Assembly (NCBI GenBank): GCA_902500805.1
Contig: CABVSA010000034.1
Location: forward strand, 1-36,638
DNA from: an uncultured Nitrospira sp.
GTDB lineage: Bacteria > Nitrospirota > Nitrospiria > Nitrospirales > Nitrospiraceae
DNA length: 36,638 nucleotides
Direction: 5' to 3'
Position numbers and translations under genes: made by a program. This document shows, in pieces, positions 17,208 to 26,940 of the stretch (within the stretch, counting starts at the first letter, position 1; each line of letters begins with the position of its first letter). The notes beneath the pieces were generated by a model that searched no databases, was not told the DNA's origin, and saw only the letters and a program-made list of their open reading frames with translations.

Positions 17208-20200
17208 GCAGCCCTATCATCAGATCGGATGGGTGTATATGGATGACTTTCTGCGATAAGACGAAGAATATGCGATGATATTTCTTCGACATGAGGCGAA
17301 ACAACTAGATCGGTTGTACGTCGAGCTGGAATCTCCACCGTCCGGCAGCCTCCACCCGCTAGTTCGCTCCAAACACGCCTGGTATCATGCTCCATGATCC
17401 GTGCTGAGGCCACGAAGTTGAGTATGGATCCTGGATAGGGACGCATCGTATACCAGGCAGCTGCACGGAACATCGCAAGTCGCATGTGGTTGAACTGACG
17501 GTCTTCCAGCTCATTCTCCGGCGCTTTTCGAAGGCGTGTCAAGAGTAGGTTGCTATTGTATCGAAGGATTTGTATCCAATACTTCATCGGCATGCGCCGA
17601 AGTTCGCCCAGTGCACTCATGGTTATCGAAAGGAATTCCAAAGGGGCCGACAATATGGGTGGGAGATCATAACTATACTTGTACGAGCTGTACGAAGTTG
17701 GATGCCAGCTGTTCAAGACAACGAGGGTGACGGCTTGGTTCTGGTCGATCAATTGCTGCGCGATCTCATAGGCGACCAGTCCACCGGTACAGATGCCAAT
17801 GATGACGTATGGTCCGTTTGGAAAGCGCGAACGGATTTCAGAGATGTAATGCTTGGCCATTTCCGGCACTGAGTCATATGGTTCCATTTCCCCATCCGAT
17901 CCCCTGGCCCGTAGACCGTACACCGGATGTGCCTGGCCTAAAAGCCGTGCCAACTGAGCAAACCATAATACGCCGCCTCCTGCCGCCGAAACCAAAAATA
18001 TAGGGATGGTTGAATTGCTGAGCTGCATGGCGACCAGCGATTGCCAGGGCGGGGTCCCCCGTTCTTGCTTCAGAAGCAACGTGAGGCTGGCGATCGTCGG
18101 TGCCTGAAACAGTGTGGCCAGAGGAAGCTGTAGGCCGTATGCCTGTTCAATGAGATAGAACAACTGTGCCGCTTTGAGGGAATGGCCACCGAGATCAAAA
18201 AAATTGTCGTGAATTCCTACCTTGTCGATCCCAAATACCTGTTGCCACAAGGCGGCCATTTGCACATGTGATTGCTCACTCGGTGCGACATAGACTGCAG
18301 CAGGCGAGACGGTCACGGTTGGGGCTGGTAGCGCCTTCCGATCAACCTTGTTGTTGGCTGTCAGCGGCATATCTGTGAGAAACACGAAGAGTGACGGAAC
18401 CATGTACTCTGGAATCTGCGCACGAAGAAAAGAACGCAGTTCGGATTGATCTGGGACAAGCCCCTCATGACAAACCAGATACGCAACCAACTGCTTGATA
18501 CCCTGCTGATCGTCGCGAGCGGTGACGACCGCCTGACGGATGCCAGAGTGATGGCTCAATGCGGCTTCGATATCCCCCAATTCTATTCTGAACCCTCGAA
18601 TTTTGACTTGGTTATCCAGTCGACCAAGATGCACGATGTGCCCATCCGGTCGATAGCGAGCCAGGTCCCCCGTTCGATAGAGCTTCGCGAGAGGTTCTGT
18701 GGAAAACGGATGAGGGATGAACCGGTCCTGTGTCAGGTCAGGCCGTCCACGATAGCCTCTCGCCAATCCGTGACCTCCGATATAGAGTTCCCCGGACACG
18801 CCAATCGGAACCGGTTGGAGGAATTGATCTAGGATATATATGTCCGTATTGGCAATGGGCTTCCCGATGGTGATCTCCCGATCAGTCCGCTCGATCTTCT
18901 CGATCGTGGACCAGATCGTCGTTTCGGTCGGGCCATACATATTCCACAAGGCGCAGCACCGCTCTAATATTTGCGTTGCCAAATCAGGAGGGAGGGCTTC
19001 TCCACCGCAGAGTACCGTCAGCTGTTCACTGCCCAGCCATCCGGCCTCAATAAGCATGCGCCATGTTGCCGGAGTTGCCTGCATGATCGTCGGCCGTACC
19101 GCCTCGCAGAGCGTCCGCAGTTGTCGCCCATCCATCGCCACTGTTCGACTCGCGATCTCGACACGGGCTCCGGCCAGCAACGGCACATACAGTTCCAACC
19201 CGAAGATATCGAAAGACATGGTCGTGACGGAGAGCATGATGTCTCGAGCCGAACATCCCGGCTCTTGTCGAATCGACCACAAGAAATTCACGAGAGCTTG
19301 GTGAGGTATTTCCACGCCTTTGGGTTGTCCCGTGGAACCCGATGTGTACAGGATGTACGCCAGGTCGTGTGGTGCCGCGATCGGGCCAAGGTTGTGGTCG
19401 GCTTCCTGCGCGATGCGCTCGTTCTCGCGAGCGAGACACAGCAAACGGCAGGTGCACGCATCGAACCGATCGGAGAGGTCGGTGGTCGTCAACACCGCGG
19501 CGACGGACGCATCCTGTGCCATGAACCGAAGTCGATCCCGTGGAAATTCTGGGTCGAGAGGAACATAGGCCGCACCGGTTTTGAGCACGGCCAGTAAGGC
19601 AATAACTTTCTCCAACGATCGCTCGAGACTTACACCAACCGTCACACCAGGCTTGGCGCCCAACGTTTGGAGGTAACGTGCCAGCTTATTCGCCTGCGCG
19701 TTGAGCTCGCTATAGCACAGCGTTTTCTGTCCCATCGACAGGGCGACGGCCTCAGGTGTCTGCTCGACCTGTGCTTCAAACAGTTGAGGAAAGCATTCAG
19801 ACCGAGGATATGCCCGCTGCGTGTGATTCCAATCCTGCAACATCTGTTGCTGCTCGTGCACCGTCAATGTCGGGAGTTCGGACAGCCTGCTCTGGGGATT
19901 TGCCAGTGCGCTCTGGAGTAGGACCCTATACTGTCCTAACATCCGTTGGGCGGTCTGTAGTTCGAAGAGATCCGTGTTAAACGTCAAATACGCCTTTCGG
20001 GAGAACTCCGTTTCAATCGTCAGGCTCAAGTCGAACTGGGCGGCTTGCGTTTCAACTTCAAACGGGACCCAACTCAATCCTTGGACGTTAATTTCTCCGA
20101 TCGGAGCATTCGGGACGTTGAAGAGGACCTGCACCAGTGGGGCCGAACTATGGTCACGTGAGGAGTGCATGGTCTCAACCAGTTTATCGAACGGGAAGTC

Positions 20201-23200
20201 CTGGTTGGCATAGGCCTCTAACGCTGTGGAACGCACTCGTGCCATCACCTCAAGGAAGGTCGGATTTCCGGACAGATCGGTGCGCAACACCAGCGTGTTG
20301 ACAAACGACCCGATGATCGACTCGACTGCGGATTGTGTCCGGTTTGCGATCGGAGACCCCACGGCAACATCAGGCTGGCCGGAATACCGACTTAAGAGGA
20401 TCTGGAAACAGGCCAACAGGGTCATGAACACCGTGGCATTGTGCTCCGCGCTGAATTGCTTCAGTCGTTCGATCAACGACGCAGGCAACTCCAGCATGCA
20501 ATGGGCGCCGTTAAATGTCTGAATCGCGGGCCGTGAATGATCGGTCGGCAAGGAGAGCTTTGACAGGCCTTCCAGTTTCTTTTGCCAATACTCAGCTTGT
20601 TTGCCGAGCCAATCATCGGTCAGACAGCGGCGCTGCCAGACTGCGTAGTCGGCATACTGAAGAGGAATCGGTCGTTCGGAAGGAACGTCTCCTCGACAAA
20701 ACGCATTGTAGAAGACCGCAAACTCGTACCCGATGATCCCGAACGACCACTGATCCCCGATAATATGATGCATGGTCAGCATCAGTACATGGTCTTCAGG
20801 CTCGACCTCGATAAGCGTGAACCTGGCCAATGGGCCTTTCTCAAGATCGAATGGCTGGTGGGCTTCCTGCTCGACCAAGCGAGCCGCCTCCTGTTGTCGC
20901 GCGTCGGAGGGCAAGTGCTCGAGACTCACTTCGACCCAATGAGGAGGACGAAAGGGGTGGACGACTTGGACCGGTCCCTCCCCACTCATCATGAACGTCG
21001 TTCGAAACACTTCATGGCGGCTGCAGATCGCATCGATCGTTTTTCTGAGAGCAGTTTTGTTGAGCTGCCCCATCTGTCTCGACGCAAACGGCATGTTGTA
21101 CGCCGTGCCCTTAGGTGCTAGCTGGTACATCAACCACATGCGCTGCTGAGAATAGGAAAGGGGGAGCGGCTGGTCTCTCGGCACCGGCGTGATCGCAGGC
21201 ATCATCGGAGCGTGCTGCTCACTCTGACGCAGTCGGGTCACTTCTTCGGCCAACGCCGCGATCGTCGGTCGTTCAAACAGCGCGGAGAGCGAAACTTCCA
21301 CTTCGAAGAGCTCGCGGACTCGGGAAACGAGCTGAGTCGCCAAGAGCGAATGGCCTCCATGCTCAAAGAAATGATCATGGACGCCGGCCTCCGGAACCTC
21401 CAGCAGAGACTTCCACAGTTCCACCAGGGACTCTTCAACCGGGTTTCTTGGGGCAACCCTCGCCGCGGCGTGATTGGCTGTGTATTCAGGAGCGGGAAGC
21501 GCGCGTCGATTCACCTTGCCCGTCGCACTGAGCGGCATTGTGTCGAGCCACAGTATGACGGAGGGCACCATATAGTTCGGTAATCGTGAGACGAGATAAC
21601 GGCGAACTGCCTCAAGGTTGTCTTTCAGCGATGATTCGCCCGCGATGTAGCCGACTAACCGGTGCTGGTCCCGCTTATCCTCCCGAAGCAGCACCGCCGC
21701 GTGATGAACCCCCGGGAAGTTACTCAGCGCATACTCGATTTCTCCCAGTTCGATCCGATACCCACGCAGTTTGACTTGCTGATCTATCCGTCCAATAAAT
21801 TCTAGGTTGCCGTCGGCACGGTATCGTGCCAGGTCACCGGTTCGATACAGTCTGGTGCCAACCACGTAGGGGTTCGAAAGAAAACGCTCTTGGGTCAACT
21901 CGGGTTTGTTGACATACCCGCGAGCCAAACACTCTCCTCCGATATAGAGTTCTCCCGGTATGCCGATGGGCATCGGCTGCAAACGCTCATCCAGCACATA
22001 GAGCTGCATATGGGGGATGGGTTTGCCGATCGGTACTCGGGCCGCTGTTTCCTCTCGGGTGGTTTGATAGACGCTACACCAGACCGTGGCCTCCGTTGGG
22101 CCATATTCGTTGTACAGGGTGGCGTGCGGCAGGAGCTGGTAATGTCGTCGCACAAGCTCAAAGGGAAGACTCTCGCCGGCTGTAATGACGACACGAAGCG
22201 ATTCCAGCTGACCATCCAACGCGTCACCGAGGACCGCATGATACAAAGAAGGGACCCACACCACGTGTGAGACGTGATGATGCTCGATGAGCGCAGCAAG
22301 CTGTGTGGGATCACGATGGGCGGTCTCTGATGGGATGATCAGTTCCCCTCCCTGGAGCAATGTCCAAAAGATACCGGTCACCGACCCATCGAAGGCCAAT
22401 GAGAAGGTCAGTAAAAACCGGGATACCGGTGCCTGATAGTACTGCAACCTGGCGTGAAGAGAGGTCACCAGACTGCCGTGTGGCACGGCCACACCCTTGG
22501 GGTTTCCTGTCGAGCCGGAGGTGTAGATGAGATAGGCGAGCTGATCCGGGGAAGCGGAGTGTGCAAGGTTCTCGTCCTCTGCCTCGCCCAAAGCGGATGT
22601 GGAAAGAGTCTCCACATCACACATGTGGCCGCGGAAAGTCTGGAAATGGCTACGGAGCTTCGCCTGAGTTACTAAGATCTCCACGTTTGCGTCTTCTAGC
22701 ATGAGCTGGAGGCGGTGGCTGGGGAAGGACGGATCCAGGGGAACATATCCTCCTCCGGCCTTGAGAATGCCCAAGAGACCCACGAGGGCGTCCACCGAGC
22801 GCTCGACACAGAGACCCACTGGGACATCTGCACCCACTCCGAGCGTCCGTAGCGCGAGCGCGACTCGATTCGCGCGTCGGTTCAGCTCTTGGTAGCTCAA
22901 CGACTGATCTCCACAGGTCACAGCAGGCGCATGGGGAGTTCGTTTGACCTGTGCTTCGATGAGCGCATGGATACCGGAGGTTCTAGAAGGTGGTTTACTC
23001 CATGTCAGGTGAACGTTTTGTTTCTCTTCGGGGGTCAGCAATGAAAGTTGATGGAGCCGGGCCTCAGGTTTCGTGAGAAACTCATGAAGAAGGATCTCCA
23101 GCTGCCCCAGCATTCGGTCGATCGTCGAGTCCTCAAAAATCGTGGAATCATGGAGAAACGCCAGATCCAGGCCATCAATCCTGTTGAACACCATCAACAC

Positions 23201-26200
23201 GAGGTCGAACTCTGATGCCGTCGGTTCCCAGGGGAGATGAGTGATCTCAAGATCCTTGATGCTGAGCGTGGACAAGGGGTCGTCTTCACACACCATCATC
23301 ACGTTGAACAGCGGAGACCGTTGACGTGTGCGTTGTAACGACAATGCCTCGATCACTTCTTCAAACGGGAGATCCTGATGGTCATAGGCCTCGATCACCA
23401 CACGGCGTATCTGCTTCAACAACTCGTGGCCGGTCAGCCCCTCGGACAGTTCAGATCGTAACGCCACCGTATTGACGCAATACCCCATCATATCTTCGAA
23501 TTCTCTCCGACGCCTGCCGGCCACGATCGATCCAATCACCACATCTGATTCTTGTGTGTAGCGATGCAGCCATATCGCAAAGACGGCATACAGCACCATG
23601 AAGGGAGTGATATTATGCTGTTGGCAGAAGCGGCCAAGATCGGCCACAAGTCGAGGAGAAAGGGATCGGAACCGCACACTCCCTTCAAACGTGCGTGTCC
23701 GTAGTCGTTGCCGATCGATGGGAAGTTCCGCGGGCGGTTTGGTGTCGCTCAGCTGCTTGGACCAGTAGGCCCGGTTGGCTTCTCGAAGGCCATGGCCAAG
23801 CGAGGCCTTTTGCCAATCGGCATAGTCTGCATACTGAACGGTCAAGGTCGGAAGTCGAGCGTGCTGTGCGTCGCCACCGGCCTCCCACAGCAGAGTTAAT
23901 TCCTTCCAGAAGATACGCAGCGACCATCCGTCGGCGACGAGCCGGTGGAACGTCAGTGCCAGGATATGCACGTCGGGTTCGAGCCCCAGCAGGGTCACCC
24001 GAAAGAGCGGTCCCTTTCGTAAGTCGAATGGCCGGGCTCTATCTGTTCGTAAGAAGTGCCGAACGTGACCATCCCGCTCTGTAGGATCCACTTCCTGGAA
24101 ATCTTGCCGTTCGATCGTGACGGTCACTTCAGAGAATACTTCCGAGAATCCCTCACCTCGTTCCGATCCGAAGCGGGTTCGAAGAATCTCGTGACGCGAT
24201 GCGATTGCCCGTACGGACCGCTCCAACCCCTCCGGGCTCACTGGCCCTCGAATCCGCACCGCCATCGAAATATGGTTGATTGCGCTTCCGGGATGCACTT
24301 GCTCCAGAAACCAGAGCCGCTGTTGTGCTGGGCTGAGGGGAATTCTGCCTTTCCGTGTGGAGGATGAGGAAAGTGGAACGGCGGGAACCTGTTGCTTGTT
24401 GCCGCTCCCTACGACCTGACCTAGGTCAGGTGAATTGGCATGTCCCTCCTCGATTCGGGCGGCCAGCGCAGACAAGGTTGGACATTCAAAGAGCAGGCTG
24501 ATGGGGAGTTCAACGTGGAACTGGTCGAGTATGCGCGCGACAACCTGTGCTGCGAGGAGCGAATTGCCTCCAAGTCCAAAGAAATTCGCATGACGATGTG
24601 GTCGAGGCCCACCAAGGACTTCCTGCCAGATGTCGGCCAAACTCTTCTCAACAGAGGTTTGAGGACCCTCCTCCGGTACTCCATCGGCTTCAGATTGTAG
24701 ATCCTCGTCGAGCGTGCTGGCTCTGACGACCGTCAGCTGTCCGGACTCAAAGGCGGCTCGGCTGGCCCCCCGCTGAATTTTTCCACTGGAGGTTCGTGGG
24801 ATTGTGCCGGACTTAACGAGCACCACCGTGTGGATTTCGAGCTCATACTCGTCGGCCAGCACGCGACGGATGCAGTTCACGATATCCATGAGATCTGAAT
24901 CAGACACCTGTTTCTCGATCTCATGGACCAGCACCACCCGCTCCCCTGTCTCGCTTTCGATCGAGAATGCCGCTCCACATCCACGGCGCAAACCTGTATG
25001 CGCTTGTTGGGCGGTCCATTCTAGATCATGAGGGTAGTAGTTCCGTCCTCGAACAATGATCAGGTCTTTGATGCGCCCTGTGAGGAACAGCTCCCCACGG
25101 TGAAGGAATCCGAGATCGCCGGTCCGCAAATAGGGCCCATCCCCTGACGCAGCAAGTGTGGCATTAAATGTCGCCTCTGTTTCGTCGTCCTTTTCCCAGT
25201 ATCCAGAAGCGATTCCAGCGCCAGACAGCCACACCTCACCTACGGCATCCGACGGGCACTCCAGCAGCGTTGTTGGGTTCACGATCTTGACACAAGTTTC
25301 TTCGAGCGGTTCCCCGCATCCCACCAACGTCCGAGTTCCACGATCCGATGGAGGCAACTCCTTCACGATGGAGTCGGCCAGCGCCTCCGCATCAACCGTC
25401 AGGAACGTCGGTTCAACAGGAACAGGCTTCATCGTCACGAGTAATGTGGCTTCAGCCAGGCCATAGGCCGGGGAAAAGCTTGCCGGCTTGAATCCTCGCG
25501 GCCCAAAGGTTTCGATGAACCGTCTCACCGTATCCGGATGGATGGGTTCAGCACCGCAGCTGGCGACCTTCCAGCTGCTCAAATCGGCTTGCCAGCCTGG
25601 CTGTTGCCGCGCGGCTCTGAGACACGCGTCGTACGAAAAATTCGGTCCACCGCTGTGGGTAATCGCGAATCGAGCCACTGCGTCCAACCAGCGCAATGGT
25701 CGTCGGAGAAACGTGATGGGTGACATCAGATAGGCGGGAATGCCTGCGTAGAACGGTGCAATGATTCCATGCAGCAATCCATAGTCATGGAAATACGGCA
25801 ACCAGCAGAGCGACCGACTGCTGTCCTCTACCTGCCCGGCTAACGTGAGGGCTTTGCAATGAGCCAACACATTTCCATGGCTGATCACAACGCCGCGAGG
25901 AGAGGCGGTCGACCCAGAGGTGTATTGCAAATAGGCAAGGGCGCTGCTGTCTAGTCTCGGCATGTCAATCGAGATGGAGTCGATCGCATCAGCTACCAGA
26001 TGGTCTGTTGCCATCCATGTGATCGGGCCCATGTCTTTGGCGAGTGAACATTCAGAAGACAGAGCCATGATACTCGAGTTCGTGAGGATGAGGGATGCTT
26101 GAGCATCGTCAATAATGTTGCGAAGTCTCGGCACACCGTGTTTCATTCTGATGGGGGCGGGAGCTGGAACCGGTATGAGACCAGCGTACACGCATGCCCA

Positions 26201-26440
26201 AAACGCACAGGCGACATCAAGGTCTGGCGGATAGAGAAGAAGGGCTCTGGTTCCTGGTTTGACCTCGTGCGCAAGCCGGTAGGCCAGTGAACGCACCTGG
26301 CGTTCAAGCTGTCCGTAGGTCAGCTGGCTTTCAAGCTCGAGACTGTCACGAACAAGGGCATAGGCAAGCGCGTCTGGATTGCGCCGGCACGTGAATTCAA
26401 AGAGATCACTAAGACTGAGAAACACCGGAGGTTTCGACAT
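17204..26440 (-). CDS. Two-module lipopeptide NRPS: FAAL-PCP-C-A-PCP-C-A-PCP-TE
   Basis: A 3078-residue megasynthase. Residues 1-575 are a fatty acyl-AMP ligase (YTSGSTASPRG near 172; CGAEPIHPDT; SPAYGLAEATLL; GRIKDLIIVRGRNYYPHDLE near 454). Carrier 1: GGNSLLAAQ, Ser627. Condensation 1: about 695-1130, motif HRLVADG (832-838), with Arg833 where the catalytic His belongs. Adenylation 1: about 1150-1650. Carrier 2: GGHSLLATQ, Ser1698. Condensation 2: HHIIGDQ (1891-1897). Adenylation 2: about 2200-2690. Carrier 3: GGHSLKAAQ, Ser2754. Thioesterase: about 2790-3078, with GICTGG (Cys2884). By alignment with GrsA, adenylation 2 gives the code D-I-L-Q-L-G-M-I-W, a glycine type; adenylation 1 gives D-G-T-W-I-A-E-V-W, which I cannot assign. 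The inferred product is an N-acyl dipeptide ending in glycine. No epimerase or methylase domain is present, and no transporter or regulator is adjacent. The start has no clear ribosome site. Confidence 0.95.
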   Translation of the reverse strand: MSKPPVFLSLSDLFEFTCRRNPDALAYALVRDSLELESQLTYGQLERQVRSLAYRLAHEVKPGTRALLLYPPDLDVACAFWACVYAGLIPVPAPAPIRMKHGVPRLRNIIDDAQASLILTNSSIMALSSECSLAKDMGPITWMATDHLVADAIDSISIDMPRLDSSALAYLQYTSGSTASPRGVVISHGNVLAHCKALTLAGQVEDSSRSLCWLPYFHDYGLLHGIIAPFYAGIPAYLMSPITFLRRPLRWLDAVARFAITHSGGPNFSYDACLRAARQQPGWQADLSSWKVASCGAEPIHPDTVRRFIETFGPRGFKPASFSPAYGLAEATLLVTMKPVPVEPTFLTVDAEALADSIVKELPPSDRGTRTLVGCGEPLEETCVKIVNPTTLLECPSDAVGEVWLSGAGIASGYWEKDDETEATFNATLAASGDGPYLRTGDLGFLHRGELFLTGRIKDLIIVRGRNYYPHDLEWTAQQAHTGLRRGCGAAFSIESETGERVVLVHEIEKQVSDSDLMDIVNCIRRVLADEYELEIHTVVLVKSGTIPRTSSGKIQRGASRAAFESGQLTVVRASTLDEDLQSEADGVPEEGPQTSVEKSLADIWQEVLGGPRPHRHANFFGLGGNSLLAAQVVARILDQFHVELPISLLFECPTLSALAARIEEGHANSPDLGQVVGSGNKQQVPAVPLSSSSTRKGRIPLSPAQQRLWFLEQVHPGSAINHISMAVRIRGPVSPEGLERSVRAIASRHEILRTRFGSERGEGFSEVFSEVTVTIERQDFQEVDPTERDGHVRHFLRTDRARPFDLRKGPLFRVTLLGLEPDVHILALTFHRLVADGWSLRIFWKELTLLWEAGGDAQHARLPTLTVQYADYADWQKASLGHGLREANRAYWSKQLSDTKPPAELPIDRQRLRTRTFEGSVRFRSLSPRLVADLGRFCQQHNITPFMVLYAVFAIWLHRYTQESDVVIGSIVAGRRRREFEDMMGYCVNTVALRSELSEGLTGHELLKQIRRVVIEAYDHQDLPFEEVIEALSLQRTRQRSPLFNVMMVCEDDPLSTLSIKDLEITHLPWEPTASEFDLVLMVFNRIDGLDLAFLHDSTIFEDSTIDRMLGQLEILLHEFLTKPEARLHQLSLLTPEEKQNVHLTWSKPPSRTSGIHALIEAQVKRTPHAPAVTCGDQSLSYQELNRRANRVALALRTLGVGADVPVGLCVERSVDALVGLLGILKAGGGYVPLDPSFPSHRLQLMLEDANVEILVTQAKLRSHFQTFRGHMCDVETLSTSALGEAEDENLAHSASPDQLAYLIYTSGSTGNPKGVAVPHGSLVTSLHARLQYYQAPVSRFLLTFSLAFDGSVTGIFWTLLQGGELIIPSETAHRDPTQLAALIEHHHVSHVVWVPSLYHAVLGDALDGQLESLRVVITAGESLPFELVRRHYQLLPHATLYNEYGPTEATVWCSVYQTTREETAARVPIGKPIPHMQLYVLDERLQPMPIGIPGELYIGGECLARGYVNKPELTQERFLSNPYVVGTRLYRTGDLARYRADGNLEFIGRIDQQVKLRGYRIELGEIEYALSNFPGVHHAAVLLREDKRDQHRLVGYIAGESSLKDNLEAVRRYLVSRLPNYMVPSVILWLDTMPLSATGKVNRRALPAPEYTANHAAARVAPRNPVEESLVELWKSLLEVPEAGVHDHFFEHGGHSLLATQLVSRVRELFEVEVSLSALFERPTIAALAEEVTRLRQSEQHAPMMPAITPVPRDQPLPLSYSQQRMWLMYQLAPKGTAYNMPFASRQMGQLNKTALRKTIDAICSRHEVFRTTFMMSGEGPVQVVHPFRPPHWVEVSLEHLPSDARQQEAARLVEQEAHQPFDLEKGPLARFTLIEVEPEDHVLMLTMHHIIGDQWSFGIIGYEFAVFYNAFCRGDVPSERPIPLQYADYAVWQRRCLTDDWLGKQAEYWQKKLEGLSKLSLPTDHSRPAIQTFNGAHCMLELPASLIERLKQFSAEHNATVFMTLLACFQILLSRYSGQPDVAVGSPIANRTQSAVESIIGSFVNTLVLRTDLSGNPTFLEVMARVRSTALEAYANQDFPFDKLVETMHSSRDHSSAPLVQVLFNVPNAPIGEINVQGLSWVPFEVETQAAQFDLSLTIETEFSRKAYLTFNTDLFELQTAQRMLGQYRVLLQSALANPQSRLSELPTLTVHEQQQMLQDWNHTQRAYPRSECFPQLFEAQVEQTPEAVALSMGQKTLCYSELNAQANKLARYLQTLGAKPGVTVGVSLERSLEKVIALLAVLKTGAAYVPLDPEFPRDRLRFMAQDASVAAVLTTTDLSDRFDACTCRLLCLARENERIAQEADHNLGPIAAPHDLAYILYTSGSTGQPKGVEIPHQALVNFLWSIRQEPGCSARDIMLSVTTMSFDIFGLELYVPLLAGARVEIASRTVAMDGRQLRTLCEAVRPTIMQATPATWRMLIEAGWLGSEQLTVLCGGEALPPDLATQILERCCALWNMYGPTETTIWSTIEKIERTDREITIGKPIANTDIYILDQFLQPVPIGVSGELYIGGHGLARGYRGRPDLTQDRFIPHPFSTEPLAKLYRTGDLARYRPDGHIVHLGRLDNQVKIRGFRIELGDIEAALSHHSGIRQAVVTARDDQQGIKQLVAYLVCHEGLVPDQSELRSFLRAQIPEYMVPSLFVFLTDMPLTANNKVDRKALPAPTVTVSPAAVYVAPSEQSHVQMAALWQQVFGIDKVGIHDNFFDLGGHSLKAAQLFYLIEQAYGLQLPLATLFQAPTIASLTLLLKQERGTPPWQSLVAMQLSNSTIPIFLVSAAGGGVLWFAQLARLLGQAHPVYGLRARGSDGEMEPYDSVPEMAKHYISEIRSRFPNGPYVIIGICTGGLVAYEIAQQLIDQNQAVTLVVLNSWHPTSYSSYKYSYDLPPILSAPLEFLSITMSALGELRRMPMKYWIQILRYNSNLLLTRLRKAPENELEDRQFNHMRLAMFRAAAWYTMRPYPGSILNFVASARIMEHDTRRVWSELAGGGCRTVEIPARRTTDLVVSPHVEEISSHILRLIAESHPYTPIRSDDRAA

Positions 26441-26868
26441 CTCTGTTAGGCCGCAATTCTCGTCTTCAAATAAACAGAAAAATGCTCACTTCTCAACTAT
26501 CGTTCTCCGAGAAATAGCTTATCGTCCCTTAGTAACAACCTCCAATAACTTCAACTGTTCCAATAGGGCCCAAGATACGCTCGACGGTGTATTTTCATTG
26601 ACGGGATACAACAAACTTGTTCACCATCACGTGTCCAGGTCAGCCTCAACCTTTGGGCCTTAAGGACAAAGGCTGTTGTATTTTTCGGCAGTTGAAGAAG
26701 ACATCTTGAAGCTTTAGTCGTCGGCCTGATCCGTTCAAGCAGCGTGTGGTTCCGCAATGCCATGTAAGTCATTGATAAATCATGAGAGATGAAGGCCATC
26801 TGTTGTGAGGGTATGGCACACTGATCGCACGAGAAATGATTGTGGGGAGAGGGGATATCTATCGGAGG
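26441..26868. other. AT-richer intergenic region between divergent NRPS and sulfur/redox genes
   Basis: No gene is supported. It must hold the promoter of the minus-strand synthetase, but no convincing -35/-10 pair or sigma-54 site faces that way. CCTTTG (26650-26655) and CAAAGG (26667-26672) flank a GGCCTTAAGGA loop and could form a hairpin; a TATTTTTC run lies 8 nt beyond. On the plus strand a good sigma-54 site is at 26814-26829. Base composition is lower in GC than in the flanking genes. Confidence 0.5.
26814..26829 (+). promoter_or_regulatory. Sigma-54 promoter (-24/-12) of the VIT-like gene
   Basis: TGGCACACTGATCGCA has a perfect TGGCAC -24 half, exact GG-N10-GC spacing and a near-consensus -12 half (TCGCA against TTGCA). 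It is almost identical to the site at 28645. The next gene starts 108 nt downstream. Confidence 0.65.
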
Positions 26869-26940
26869 ATGAGGTCGGTGTCACTTCTTCACACCTACTC
26901 TGATCGTCCCAATCCAGTGGGAATTCACGAAACAGCATGA
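26869..26940 (+). CDS. Possible 23-residue leader ORF
   Basis: An ATG at 26869 opens 23 codons (MRSVSLLHTYSDRPNPVGIH and three more) whose TGA overlaps the ATG of the next gene (ATGA), the pattern of translational coupling. GGAGG touches the ATG, which is too close for good initiation. It may be a leader peptide or chance. Confidence 0.2.
   Translation: MRSVSLLHTYSDRPNPVGIHETA

Noticed and set aside
19047..19457. Long alternative frame on the same strand inside the synthetase gene
   Set aside because: Shadow of the synthetase reading frame; its product has no independent motif.
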